Positions 1-9,446 of a stretch of 64,000 nucleotides of DNA are shown in pieces. Source of the stretch: Taudactylus pleione (lineage: Eukaryota > Chordata > Amphibia > Anura > Myobatrachidae); assembly GCA_031769625.1 (NCBI GenBank), contig JAUIMM010000113.1, forward strand, positions 16,177,501 through 16,241,500, in the 5' to 3' direction. Made by a program: the position numbers and the translations under genes. Below the pieces are notes generated by a model. It was not told the origin of the DNA and did not search any database. It saw only the letters and a list, made by a program, of their open reading frames with translations. Numbering within the stretch: position 1 is the stretch's first letter; each line of letters opens with the position of its first letter.

Positions 1-1007
1 GAAAAAAAAACATGATTAACCTCACTGTACTGTTACAGAAGGAAGTCCATCACTAATGACATGGCATTATTACACAGTGGACCTGCCATAGGAATGAATG
101 AGAGCACTCTGATTGGCCAGAGCAAAGAAGCTCCCATGCTCTGACCAATCAAAAGCATCTTTATTTATTTCTTTCAGTAAATTCAACGTTTCTATTCTTT
201 TAATGGAGAAAATCAGGATGTAACTCTTTGTTCTAACATGCTTTCTATGCGCGATTGTGGCAGTTTTGAGTTTCCGAGGGCTGCGATCATGTTGGAATTT
301 TACACCTACCGCTAAGTAAATATACCCTTAGGGGGTGTGTGGAATGTGACTATATATACCATAGTTTAATTTCATGCTAAAATGGTGGAGTGGATGTTGT
401 GGTGGAAATAAAACAAGTACACTGGATAAGTATAGTGGGCATGATGCAGACCTGTATCTTGCCTAGGGACCCATGGGCTCTGGTCCCACCTGTAGGTAGG
501 ATAACGGCAAGTATTCACTCAACTTCTTCCTTTGAAGTTGGACACACAAATAGGAGGTTTCATCGCTTCTTGTATACTTGTTTTGAACTTCAGGAAATAG
601 TTTTCCACTCTTGCCAATCATAAACCGGTCTTGGATCATGAGGTACACAGCAAACAAGTCCAGCAAACTCCTCATTGTATTTCCTAGAAGGTTTTTCCTT
701 GTTGTTCCTCGTGGAACTCCTGTTCCTCGAATGGTTATTTGCATTGTTTTTTCACTCTCTGACATGATTTCAGCTACAATGCATATGTAACATCACAAGT
801 CTCCATGGCTGTAAATTACTCTGGTTGTCTTTAGCTGAGGTAGTCTCCTGAAATACAATATCCCTGTCATGATTGGTGCTTGTGAGTTACCTGTCTCAGG
901 TGATGAACTGGATTCTCTGGAGGCCGGCTGGACCGGAACCATGGGTGATGTAGATAGCTCTATTTACAAGACTTGTGTAGCAGTGAAAACTGCCTTTGAT
1001 GACAAAT
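1..1007. other. Unassigned left-flank DNA
   Basis: I see no gene, RNA gene or named repeat here. The longest open frame (about 100 codons, minus strand, 463-765) has no motif I recognise and is probably chance. Confidence 0.4.
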
Positions 1008-1160
1008 GACAGGAACTGGAGCAACCGGACTGGGACCGGCAGGAAGACTTGTTGAATTGAACTGATGAACTAAGAACTTGACTCTGGACTGGAGCAACGT
1101 GGACTGAACTGATGAGCTTGGAACTTGACTCTGGACTGGAGCAACGTGGACTGAACTGGA
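1008..1160. repeat. 47-bp minisatellite
   Basis: Two to three tandem copies of a unit of about 47 bp with the core CTGGACTGGAGCAACGTG. The second copy spans about 1102-1148; copies further left are degenerate. The reading frames across it follow the repeat and are not genes. Confidence 0.7.
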
Positions 1161-1480
1161 ATAATGTGACAATGGCTGAAGGGAAGTCAGGTAATGCTGA
1201 GACGAGGGCTAAACAGGGTAATCTGGAATTTCTGTGACAAAGGCTGGAACTCAGGTGTAGACTGGATTGGATAATTGGGAATAACAGGTTTCAGGAAGGA
1301 ATGGGTAGGTTTGGGAATTTTAGGTTCAGGGAGGGAGTAGGTAGGTAAAAGGAGCAGGAGTTGATCCACAGCAGGAAGCAAGGCAGGGTGACACGATGCA
1401 GGTTTACAGAGTGCCAGGGACCAACCAGGAGTAGGACTAGCAGCAGAGCACAGGCCAGGTAATGCTGTAACAGGACATCT
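1161..1480. other. Unassigned G-rich sequence
   Basis: Purine-rich DNA with loosely repeated GGTAGG and GGTTCAGG words. No gene or element could be named. Confidence 0.35.
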
Positions 1481-1630
1481 GGATGCCAGGTACTACTGTA
1501 GCAGGTTTTTGGGATGCACCAGGAGTTGCTGTCAGCAGGTTTACTGGATTGCCAGGTTTAGCTGTAGCAGGTTTTCTGGACGCACCGGGGGTTGCTGCCA
1601 GCAGGTCTACTGGATTGCCAGGTATAGCTG
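1481..1630. repeat. Host minisatellite, left half of ERV-A target
   Basis: About 2.3 copies of a unit of about 65 bp with landmarks GGATTGCCAGGT, GCTGTAGCAGG and GCACC. The array stops at ...TAGCTG directly against the first LTR base. The same repeat phase resumes at 25379 (AGCTGTAACAGG), so these were once one array. This is the best evidence for where the provirus complex begins and ends. Confidence 0.75.
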
Positions 1631-1724
1631 TGTCGAAACTGTATAAATTGGTTGTGATCGCTTAATTGCGCACGAATCGCAACACGACATCCATTGGACG
1701 ATTTGATTGTCCATGGCCATTTTT
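1631..1724 (+). repeat. Truncated ERV-A LTR (first ~95 bp of U3)
   Basis: Begins TGTCGAAACTGTATAAATTG and follows the start of the full LTRs at 2397 and 24147. It then jumps at CCATTTTTAT into sequence that normally lies in the 3' untranslated part of the provirus (compare 23473). A shared TAT at the junction suggests a microhomology-mediated deletion or template switch. Confidence 0.85.
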
Positions 1725-2396
1725 ATTGCCATGTATAATAAAGTATTGTCAATGTTTCTTTAGAACACCCTAGTTTAAATGTAGTCTTCATCTCCCCTTT
1801 CTTCCAAGGTTGTCCTCTCCATGGAGTGGTGCTTTCCCACACCATCTCCCCATTGGTCCTCGACTTAGAGTCCACATGGTATGCGTACGAGGGGCTACTT
1901 TATGTCCTCCAGGGGTGCATAATTCAACGATTCAAATGACCACATGGAGTCATATCATTAAGAACATTGAACAATACTTTATAATACAGTGTCCACATGA
2001 AATAAGATCCGAATGATAGTAGAAGTCCCATAAGAACACGTACCTTGTAATGATGTGATTTGGATTTGTTTAACAGTGCATAAAAGTGTTATTAATGCTA
2101 TTTCAAAACATCTTAAAATGAAGTCTCTACACAATTCAAAATTATCCTTATGGGTTAGGTGAATTCCCACATCTAACATATGGTCACGACCTCTTCAGTC
2201 TGGCCTGTGGTGTGCACATAAGGCTAGTTTTATGTCCCTTCCCCCAAGAGCACTTCATTGATGGGTAAATTAACAACTCATGCCATCCCATAACAATAAC
2301 ATTAACTAATGTCTTATAGTATGGCTAATCAGATAACCAATTATTAATTGTTGCTTGCGTATGGTGATAGCGTATAATTGCTATCAAAGGGTGGAC
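1725..2396 (+). repeat. Duplicate of ERV-A 3' internal region
   Basis: Near-identical to 23473-24146, the stretch between env and the 3' LTR, and ending in the same CAAAGGGTGGAC polypurine region. No coding sequence. Its place before a full LTR shows that this LTR was once the 3' LTR of another, mostly deleted, unit. Confidence 0.85.
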
Positions 2397-3643
2397 TGTC
2401 GAAACCGTATAAATTGGTTGCGATCGCTTAAATGTGCACGAATCGCAACATGACATCCATTGGACGATTTGATCATCCACGGCCATTTTTATGCGAACAC
2501 ATCCTCCCGCCGCATTCGCGCACGCACTTGCGCACGCACAATTGCACATGCTCGCTATACATGCACACGCATCCCATGCCCCCGCAACTCACCATATTGT
2601 GAAAGGCGAGCCATGCTTCTGTGCTCACAACGGTTAGGCGCAATTTTACATTACATAAACACATAACAGAGTTAGTACAGCAATACTGTTTAAATACTGT
2701 TTTGCGTTTCAATCGCATAGCCAGCTTTTAAGTATTATTGTCGGAAACCTTACCCCGATGGACAGCAGCCTTTCCTTACAATAAACTTATATCCCATTTA
2801 ACCCTAAACTGACTGAGATATGCACAATGCTATTTAGTACATAAACACCTCTTTCCTCTCATACAAATATTCACCCACTTACACAATAAATGTTTCAAAC
2901 ATAGAAGTTTATGTGTTTTAAAGGTATACAATGAATGTTACATGTTAAATAGCAGTTATATGATATCTGGGCTTAGGAATAAGATAAATGGGTCATGACT
3001 AGTATCTACCGATTTCCCTCTGTCTCAACAGGAATATGAAACCAACAGAATGAATATGGAAGGGATCACTATCGAGTTATGAAGACCTGCCAAGAATTAT
3101 ACTCTATACTGTAAAAATCACTGTACACATCCCCTGTAGATTTGCATGCCAAGGGTAGGACAAAGGGATTTTCTAACACAGTTCAACCTCCAGTGACGTC
3201 AACCATCTACTAACCAATGAATAGCAACAACCATTGTGACTCAGTAATAAAGGGCCAATAGGGAGCCCCTCTGAGTATTTAGCTTATGTTCAAAGGAAAT
3301 TGTATACCTATAAATTCCTATGCAGTCTGGATCCCAACCTTCTTATTCTTCTTCCTCTCTTTTCTTCCTTAACACCCAGCCAGCTATCTGAAAGACAGCT
3401 GTTAGTTTGGATCCAGACCGCATGGTGAAGTATTGGTAATTGTATCTTTGTCTTTATCCTGTATATAGCTGCATTGTATAGATTAAGGCTGATTATACCC
3501 TTTTTACAATATAATACCTTTGTGTGTGTTGGAACCGCAAACTGTTTCTGTGTGACAAAGTTATTTTATATTGAAATGGGAGGTATGGGCAATCTGGTCT
3601 GTGCAATCAAATCTCTAATATCGATACTGTTTAAACGGTATCA
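2397..3643 (+). repeat. ERV-A LTR, shared middle copy (acts as 5' LTR)
   Basis: 1,247 bp, TG...CA ends (TGTCGAAACC ... AACGGTATCA). It pairs with 24147-25377. A CCAAT box at 3255-3259 and TATAAA at 3309-3314 give a plausible U3 promoter about 50 bp apart. A CT-rich run near 3340-3370 differs in length between the two LTRs. The 3' LTR lacks about 20 bp present here near 2697-2725. There is no gene inside. Confidence 0.88.
3309..3314 (+). promoter_or_regulatory. TATA box of ERV-A LTR
   Basis: TATAAA about 50 bp downstream of CCAAT (3255-3259). The same pair is kept in the 3' LTR (TATAAA at 25035-25040). Its promoter role is inferred from position. Confidence 0.55.
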
Positions 3644-3649
3644 ATAATT

Positions 3650-3667
3650 TGGGGGCTCACCGAGTTG
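3650..3667 (+). promoter_or_regulatory. ERV-A primer binding site, proline-tRNA-like
   Basis: TGGGGGCTC follows the LTR end after six bases. These first nine bases match the 3' end complement of tRNA-Pro, a common primer in this retrovirus class; the rest diverges. Tentative. Confidence 0.5.
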
Positions 3668-4638
3668 GATATCACCCATCACTGTATTTTTGAACTGCTC
3701 CCCTCGTCTTGGAACAAAAGAGTGGAAAGGCGCCCGCAGACTTTTTTCCTGCGTTCCTATTTTTGTTCAGAGATGGAGACTCGCAGTTTGCAAATTCAGA
3801 GAGGGCTGATTAGAATCTGGGATAGTGGAGAGAGATTTGTGCTTACCCACGTTGTTGTAGAACGGCCGCGCATTGCATACGCAACCGATCGCACAATAAC
3901 GCCACAAAGGTTTTAGTGTACACCACGTGCAAACAGTTGCAGCATAGTGCGTGCAACCGTATGTACGGCCACTTCCTGCCATGTGTAGCGATTACATCTA
4001 ATTGTTTGTAACCGAGCGCACAATAGCAAGTGAAGCATGTGACTAGCATTTCTGTTAGAATTCAAATAAATCATCAAGACTGAAATACGTCATATTGATA
4101 GGGCTGTAATCTCCAAAAGGCTGTTAATCAAAAGAAAGGTATTTTTTTTATTTTTGTTATTTGGCCACAATATAGAAGTGTGTAAGGTGTATGATTGAGA
4201 TTGTGAAATAGGTTGTGCCTTCGTGGTCCCTATTTTAGGTAATAAATATAGGGTATACATAACAGGTATACTGGCAGAGGGGATCCTCCTGGTTTCCTAT
4301 CGTTAAAGAGAGTTAACGATAAAATATAGCTTCCAGTGTAGTTGTAATATTCATCGGTCAGTTAGGGCCTTTGAGTGTTGCGACTGGACCATACGAGTGT
4401 GGCATCTCTGACTGAGGCTGGTTGCGGGGACAAAAGGACAATAGGTGGTTACTGTGGTTTTATCTATAGCTAGATAACTCCTGTGTTCCCTATTATAGGT
4501 GGTTACTGTGCTTGCCTTAGTAGGTATTGCTGTGTTCCCTATTTTTAGATATTAGCTAACTGTAGAATAGGTGCGTGGAAGCAGCCTATCGGTTAATTCT
4601 TCCACCGGTCTCATCATTGTTGTTGGTTTTTTTGCAAA
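3668..4638 (+). other. ERV-A leader between PBS and gag
   Basis: About 970 bp of untranslated leader, expected to hold splice-donor and packaging signals, none of which I can fix. It has repeated GGTGGTTACTGTG (near 4444 and 4499) and T-rich TTCCCTATTTTTAG words. An 83-codon frame at 3665-3916 has no similarity I recognise. Confidence 0.6.
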
Positions 4639-5338
4639 ATCGGTGCAAAACAGTCAACAGGGATGGTAGACGATGCGCTGTGTATGCAAGGTCCAACCGG
4701 GTCCGCTCTTCATATAATGTACACTAAATATGGTGCGTACGCAACGACGCACTGTACTGTGTGGGTTAAGATGACGAGTAAGAGTGAGAAACCTTTCCCA
4801 AAGATTGGAAGCTTTAATATGGAGATTTTAAATAACCTTAGGGATCACATATGTAGAGTGAAATCCCTAAAGAAAAGAGTGGAGTATGATGATTCTTTGA
4901 AACTCTGGCTGAATGAGATTCGCACATGGGTTAATGGCGTGCATGGGGCACCGCGTGGAGCCATGTGCATGCCTAGGGGTGATGCGCACGCAACGCTACA
5001 CAGCGTAGCGTACGCATCACTGGAAAATGCAAACTTGCGGCACGGTAGCATTGCCAAAGGTATTGCGAATCGCGCTTGCGCACCCCCGCCACCTTATGTG
5101 GTGGGCGGTGATGATACATTACCACATAACAAAAACTATAAAAATGTTGTAACTGAACCAAGTAAGTTGTACCCGGTCCTGAGTGAATATTTGGAAAATG
5201 TCTATGATGCAGAAAGTGATCCTGTAGCAATGTCTGCTGTATCCCATGCTGTGCAGTTATTAAATGTCCCTTCCCAGCAAGTACAAGTAGCTGCACCTAT
5301 GGCATCAAGAGGGGGGAGGGATCCTTAGCTCATGGGGG
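4639..5338 (+). pseudogene. gag: ERV-A gag, 5' part (matrix and late domain), cut by ERV-B
   Basis: Encodes the matrix region of the Gag structural polyprotein. Aligned by codon with ERV-B gag, the ancestral start would be at 4639, but that codon is ATC; the first ATG is at 4663, eight codons in. The frame then runs to a TAG at 5326-5328. Visible features are TKYGAYA and PFPKIGSFN (shared with ERV-B as TKYGTYA and PFPRIGSFD) and a PPPPY late-budding motif (nt 5086-5100). It continues into YDAESDPVAMSAVSHAVQ, also matched in ERV-B. Ten bases after the stop the sequence is interrupted by the ERV-B LTR; gag resumes at 16746. Start loss, premature stop and insertion make it a pseudogene. Confidence 0.85.
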
Positions 5339-5673
5339 TGTCGAAGCTGAACTTGGCTGAGACAAGTTCAGTTTAAAATTTAATCGCGACGACGCCATTT
5401 TGCGACTGGCCTCAAGACACCATCTTGTGAATGGCAGCAAGACTCCATTTTAGAAAAGAAAGCTTACACAAGCGCCATTTTGTCAAAAATACATAGTACA
5501 CAATCCAGAGTGCAAAATTGCTAAAAGTAGCAATTTTGCTACTCACAACGCAAAGTTGCTAAAAAGTAGCACAAACAGCTTTTTCACAATCTTCCCCAAA
5601 CACCTACCAACGGTGTTTAGCAGACATAAAATAACTTTGCAACACATTAAAATCACCACAAACATATTTGAGC

Positions 5674-5780
5674 AGTAGCAAAGTAGTGGTGTTTTCCCCT
5701 GCATTCACATTAACACATACGTGATGTAGCAAAAAGTAGCAAATTAGTGGTGTTTTCCCTGCACTTCATGTTAAACATAG
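5674..5780 (+). repeat. U3 direct repeat in ERV-B LTR
   Basis: Two imperfect copies, offset by about 62 bp, each reading GTAGCAAA(G/T)TAGTGGTGTTTTCCC and then an A-rich tail. Repeats at this place in retroviral U3 are often enhancers; here that is inference. The matching copy lies about 9.96 kb downstream in the 3' LTR. Confidence 0.6.
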
Positions 5781-6353
5781 GACAACGCAAAATAGCTATT
5801 TAGACGCACAGCCAGCTTTTTAGTGATCTTTCCCAAACCCATACTGGCATGCTCACACACATACACAGAAGCCTTTCCAACTTAGTGCTGGTCGCTAAGT
5901 GCCCCACAGACCCTCAAACGCACAACACAATTTAATGTCATTTCTCCCCGCATACACATTTAAAAGCAATGGTCCCGCAGCACGAAAGGAATGATTATTA
6001 TTTGGTTTAATCGCAATGTCAGCATATGAAGAAATGAATGTTTTCTGTAACTATGGTTTAGTAAATGGCAAATGGACCGTGATTGGTGCTGTACTGATCT
6101 ACTCTTTTCCCACAGAGATCAGAACATGCGGCTATGAAATATGAATGATAGAGAGAATAACTTCTTGAAATGTTGTATGCCATAGTTTAGACTAGATTTA
6201 TTATGCAGCGGGAAAGTGGACACAATCAGGCTGTTAGAGGCTGGTTTGAGTCTTTGCACTGACCTATGAATTGTACCGTAACGGAAGAAGCAAGAAGAGG
6301 AACCAATGAGAACCTGCCAACGTATTCTATTGTATTGCTTATCCCAGTACGGG

Positions 6354-6360
6354 TATATAT
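6354..6360 (+). promoter_or_regulatory. TATA box of ERV-B LTR
   Basis: TATATAT with CCAAT 47-51 bp upstream. It is identical in both LTRs. Confidence 0.5.
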
Positions 6361-6759
6361 GCGAGTGCTCTGAAACGAGATGCCAGTCTGCGGTGGTCCT
6401 GTTATGCTGTTTCGACGAAGGTTTCATTACTGATGCCGGTATCTGGTCCCAGAGCGCACGCGTATGTATTGACTGTACCTTATGACCTAAATGTTTGTAC
6501 AATTTAGTTTGTGCTCATTGTTAGATCATAGCATGGTAACATCTGTACTTTTACCTGAATAATAATCTTTAGCACGTTGGACCGCTATTCCACTGTCTTA
6601 GAGTCTTATTAATGGTATATTTAAAACACAGCGCTAATTAGCGACACCTTATGGTTTTAGGAGGTATAGGCAGGTTTTGTCTTAGACGTTCTAGGCAGGT
6701 GAATCTTAGAGGTTTATAGGCAGGAATGTACTAAAGGTTCAGTTGCACGATTCAACAGT

Positions 6760-6777
6760 TGGGGGCTCGTAGGTTTA
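6760..6777 (+). promoter_or_regulatory. ERV-B primer binding site, proline-tRNA-like
   Basis: TGGGGGCTCGT begins two bases after the LTR. Eleven bases match the tRNA-Pro 3' complement; the remaining positions diverge. Confidence 0.6.
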
Positions 6778-7533
6778 TCACGTTATCTGATACACGGTAA
6801 CACTCGGTCAGTTCCCTCTCAGCAAAAGGGTGGAGGCGCCTTTTGAGAGACGCATTAGTCTTTCATTACCACAGTGTTGCTGAGAGCGTACTGCCGGTTA
6901 TTGTGTAGAGGAAGCGCTGATCAGAATCCAGGGACAAGGAGAGAAAAGTTATTTTCTCTTGTTGATAAAAGTTTAGAGGGAGTAGCATAATAGCGTTAAG
7001 GTAATAACACGTGGGTCTGGTCGCATCACTGTGTATGCGACTAGTCGCATAATTGTGTACACGTACTTCCGGTTGTGCTGCCACATGTTTGAACAAATCC
7101 ATTGAGGTTTACATTTTTTTTTTCTATTACCAATATCTGGGTTAAACATGTATTTTTCTGCACAGGAAAAAAGTGTGTAACAGTGAATATTTGTTGAACA
7201 AAGTTAAGGGTATCGTATGATCCTTAAGGGCTAGGTGCAAGGGTTAGCCTTGTCGCTCGGTAAGCAGCTTTACCGTTCTATACACAGTAGCAGGTGTACA
7301 TGTTGTCTTTTGTTGTATAGAGGTGCGTGAGAGTGGCCGACATATAAACTCTCATAGGCTTGGAAGTTGCCTTACTAAATCTTATCCGGGTGTGGAAGTT
7401 GCCTTTTTCAAATCTTATCCAGGTGTGGAAGTTGCCTTACTAAATCTTATCCAGGTCCGCAGGTAAGTGAAAGTATCTTGATTGTCTTTCACCGGTTTAA
7501 ATTTTTATTGGAAAGCGTAGGAGTTATCCCAGA
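6778..7533 (+). other. ERV-B leader between PBS and gag
   Basis: Untranslated leader. It includes a GCGACTAGTCGC inverted repeat near 7037 and a three-fold tandem repeat at 7359-7455 (annotated separately). No convincing coding frame. Confidence 0.6.
7359..7455 (+). repeat. Triple 32-bp tandem repeat in ERV-B leader
   Basis: Three copies of a unit containing TGGAAGTTGCC and AAATCTTATCC lie about 80 bp before gag. I do not see the same array in the ERV-A leader. The position fits the packaging-signal region, but that function is a guess. Confidence 0.75.
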
Positions 7534-9446
7534 ATGGGAGCCATGCAAACAGTAGAAATGTTAGGCAATGATGTGCTGCTAATGGATGCGCCGATCGGAT
7601 CGGCCCGTCGTATCATGCATACCAAATACGGTACTTATGCAATAAGGTATTGTGATTTATGGTTTAATATGACGAGGAAGAGTGTCAGACCGTTTCCCAG
7701 AATTGGTAGTTTTGATAAAAATGTGTTAGATAATGTCCGGGATCACATCAGTTTGATGCGATCCCGAGAGAAAAAGATTAAATATTTTGAATGTTTAAAA
7801 CTGGCAGCACGAGGGGGAAATGTGGCTGAAGGAGGTACCCGCGACGCAAGCAGGCGTCGAGGGCACAGTCTCGGGCAATGCGCCGGTGACGCTAAATAGC
7901 GCCACAGACGCATCGCTTGATAGCGCGCACGCACTGCAAGGTAGCATCGCAGAAGGTAGTACAGATGGTTCACGCGCACCACCACCACCCTATGCGGATG
8001 GGGGTATAGGTGCAGTCAATGAAAAAAAAAACCCATAAAAATGTAACAAACAAATTGTACCCTCTCTTACGCAACCTTAAAGAAAATGTTTATGATGTGG
8101 ATGATGAGCCTATTGTAATGTCTGCCATTTCCCATGCTGTGCAAATGATAGATGCTGCATCACCACAATCACAGGTGGTGCCGCCATCTCCATCGGTAAC
8201 AGCAAGGGAAGTGTTAACACACTCTGCACCCATAGAGGAAGTTGTTAATACCATACGTAGCAGCAGCAGATTAAACCCCCAGCCAGGTAACCAGGTCAAA
8301 GTTAGCAGCGCTACCGGTCTGCATCCCATTCGGACAATAACTGTTCCAAATGGAAATGCAGACGCAAACGGTATAGTGCCCATGAGGGAAGTAGCAATGC
8401 ATTGTCCTTGGACAAGAGCAGAACTAAATTCCATCATAAATGATTTCCCCGATCCCAAAAAGGAATTAGCCAAATGTCAAAGATTTTTGAGAAATTTGGG
8501 TAGTTCACATGAGCCCACTAATAAAGATTGGCGTGTGGTGTTAAGGGCCTGTCTGCCACGCAATACCGACGTGACAAAATTTATCACGGATTGTGTATTG
8601 GATGGTGACGTCCCCTTAACAGATCAAGTAAACCAAGGTAACATTTCCCGCATAGTAACTCAATTGGGTATATATTTTCCAGTAGTAGTTAACTGGAACA
8701 AAATTTTCACAATTAAACAGAAAGAGAGTGAGACTGCAGAAGATTACTGCGATCGGGCTCTGCAGGCTATCACCCAGTACACTGGGATAGAGGATATTAA
8801 AGATAGCACTCTCCACCGGGGAATGATAGTCACAGTACTTGTGGATGGTCTGAAAGAGAGTTTGAAAACTCGGGTACAGACCTCACAGCCTGGCTGGCGG
8901 GGACTTACAATAGATACCCTCATAGAAACCGCCATTGAACATGATAAGAACATCTCCAAAAAGAGAGAAGCCCAGAGCGAGAAACTGATGGCTGTCAGTA
9001 TACAAGCTCTGGAGGGAATGACGGTAACATCACAGCCAACAGACACGCTTGCACTTGCACACACACCCACTCTCACTAACCCCACTCAACAACAAACGCA
9101 ACTCTATCCCACTAACCTGATGCAACCACAGGTCGCAGGCTATCCACCAACTTCTTATCCCCCACAATACCCTTACCCTCGCTATCCTTACCCATATCCA
9201 CCACCTTTACCCTCTGCGCAAACCTCACAACACCACCTGTCTTCACCCGAAACATGAACATGCTTTAACTATAAACAAACAGGACACTTAAGTAGAAACT
9301 GCACAGTAAAAGGAGTAGGAATCCCACATCAGGGAAAATTTAGATATTCCCATAAAGGATATGCACAAAGGCCAGCAAATGTTCAACAGGCACCAGCTCC
9401 AATTGTAGCCGTAAATGCTTTATTGGAGAACGGTAGCCAACGCTAG
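7534..9446 (+). pseudogene. gag: ERV-B gag (two frameshifts and a premature stop)
   Basis: Gag polyprotein: matrix, late domain, capsid, nucleocapsid. It starts MGAMQ, with Gly at position 2 as needed for myristoylation. Three frames are used in turn: 7534 to about 7805, then about 7820-8020, then 8010-9446. The first shift comes with a net 19-bp insertion relative to ERV-A; the second sits at a run of ten A (about 8022). A PPPPY late motif is at about 7978-7992. The capsid has WTRAELNSI, DFPDPKK and a major homology region around QKESETAEDY (about 8720-8750). A Pro/Tyr-rich linker precedes a TGA at 9255. The zinc knuckle after it has lost its second Cys (C-F-N-Y). Gag would end at the amber codon 9444-9446, in frame with pol. 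Confidence 0.88.
9444..9446 (+). promoter_or_regulatory. In-frame amber codon between gag and pol (ERV-B)
   Basis: TAG separates gag and pol in one frame, followed by AGGTCAGGTCATACC. ERV-A has TAG at the matching place (17952). This is the arrangement of gamma- and epsilon-type retroviruses, where pol is made by stop-codon readthrough. I cannot judge the downstream pseudoknot by eye. Confidence 0.7.

Larger units (their letters stand above)
5339..6757 (+). repeat. ERV-B 5' LTR
   Basis: 1,419 bp, TGTCGAAGCTG ... CGATTCAACA. U3 has an imperfect direct repeat of about 46 bp (5674-5720 and 5736-5780, core TAGTGGTGTTTTCCC) that looks enhancer-like. CCAAT at 6303-6307 and TATATA at 6354 suggest the promoter. 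AATAATAAT near 6558 may stand in for a poly(A) signal. It lacks the 22 bp seen in the 3' LTR at 16087. Confidence 0.92.

Noticed and set aside
463..765. 100-codon minus-strand frame as a gene
   Set aside because: No recognisable motif, no neighbours, and no supporting signals.
1631..1724. Independent solo LTR
   Set aside because: It lacks the rest of the LTR and runs directly into ERV-A internal sequence; the flanks pair with 25379, so it belongs to the complex.
3665..3916. Small leader protein upstream of ERV-A gag
   Set aside because: Not conserved in the ERV-B leader and without any known motif.
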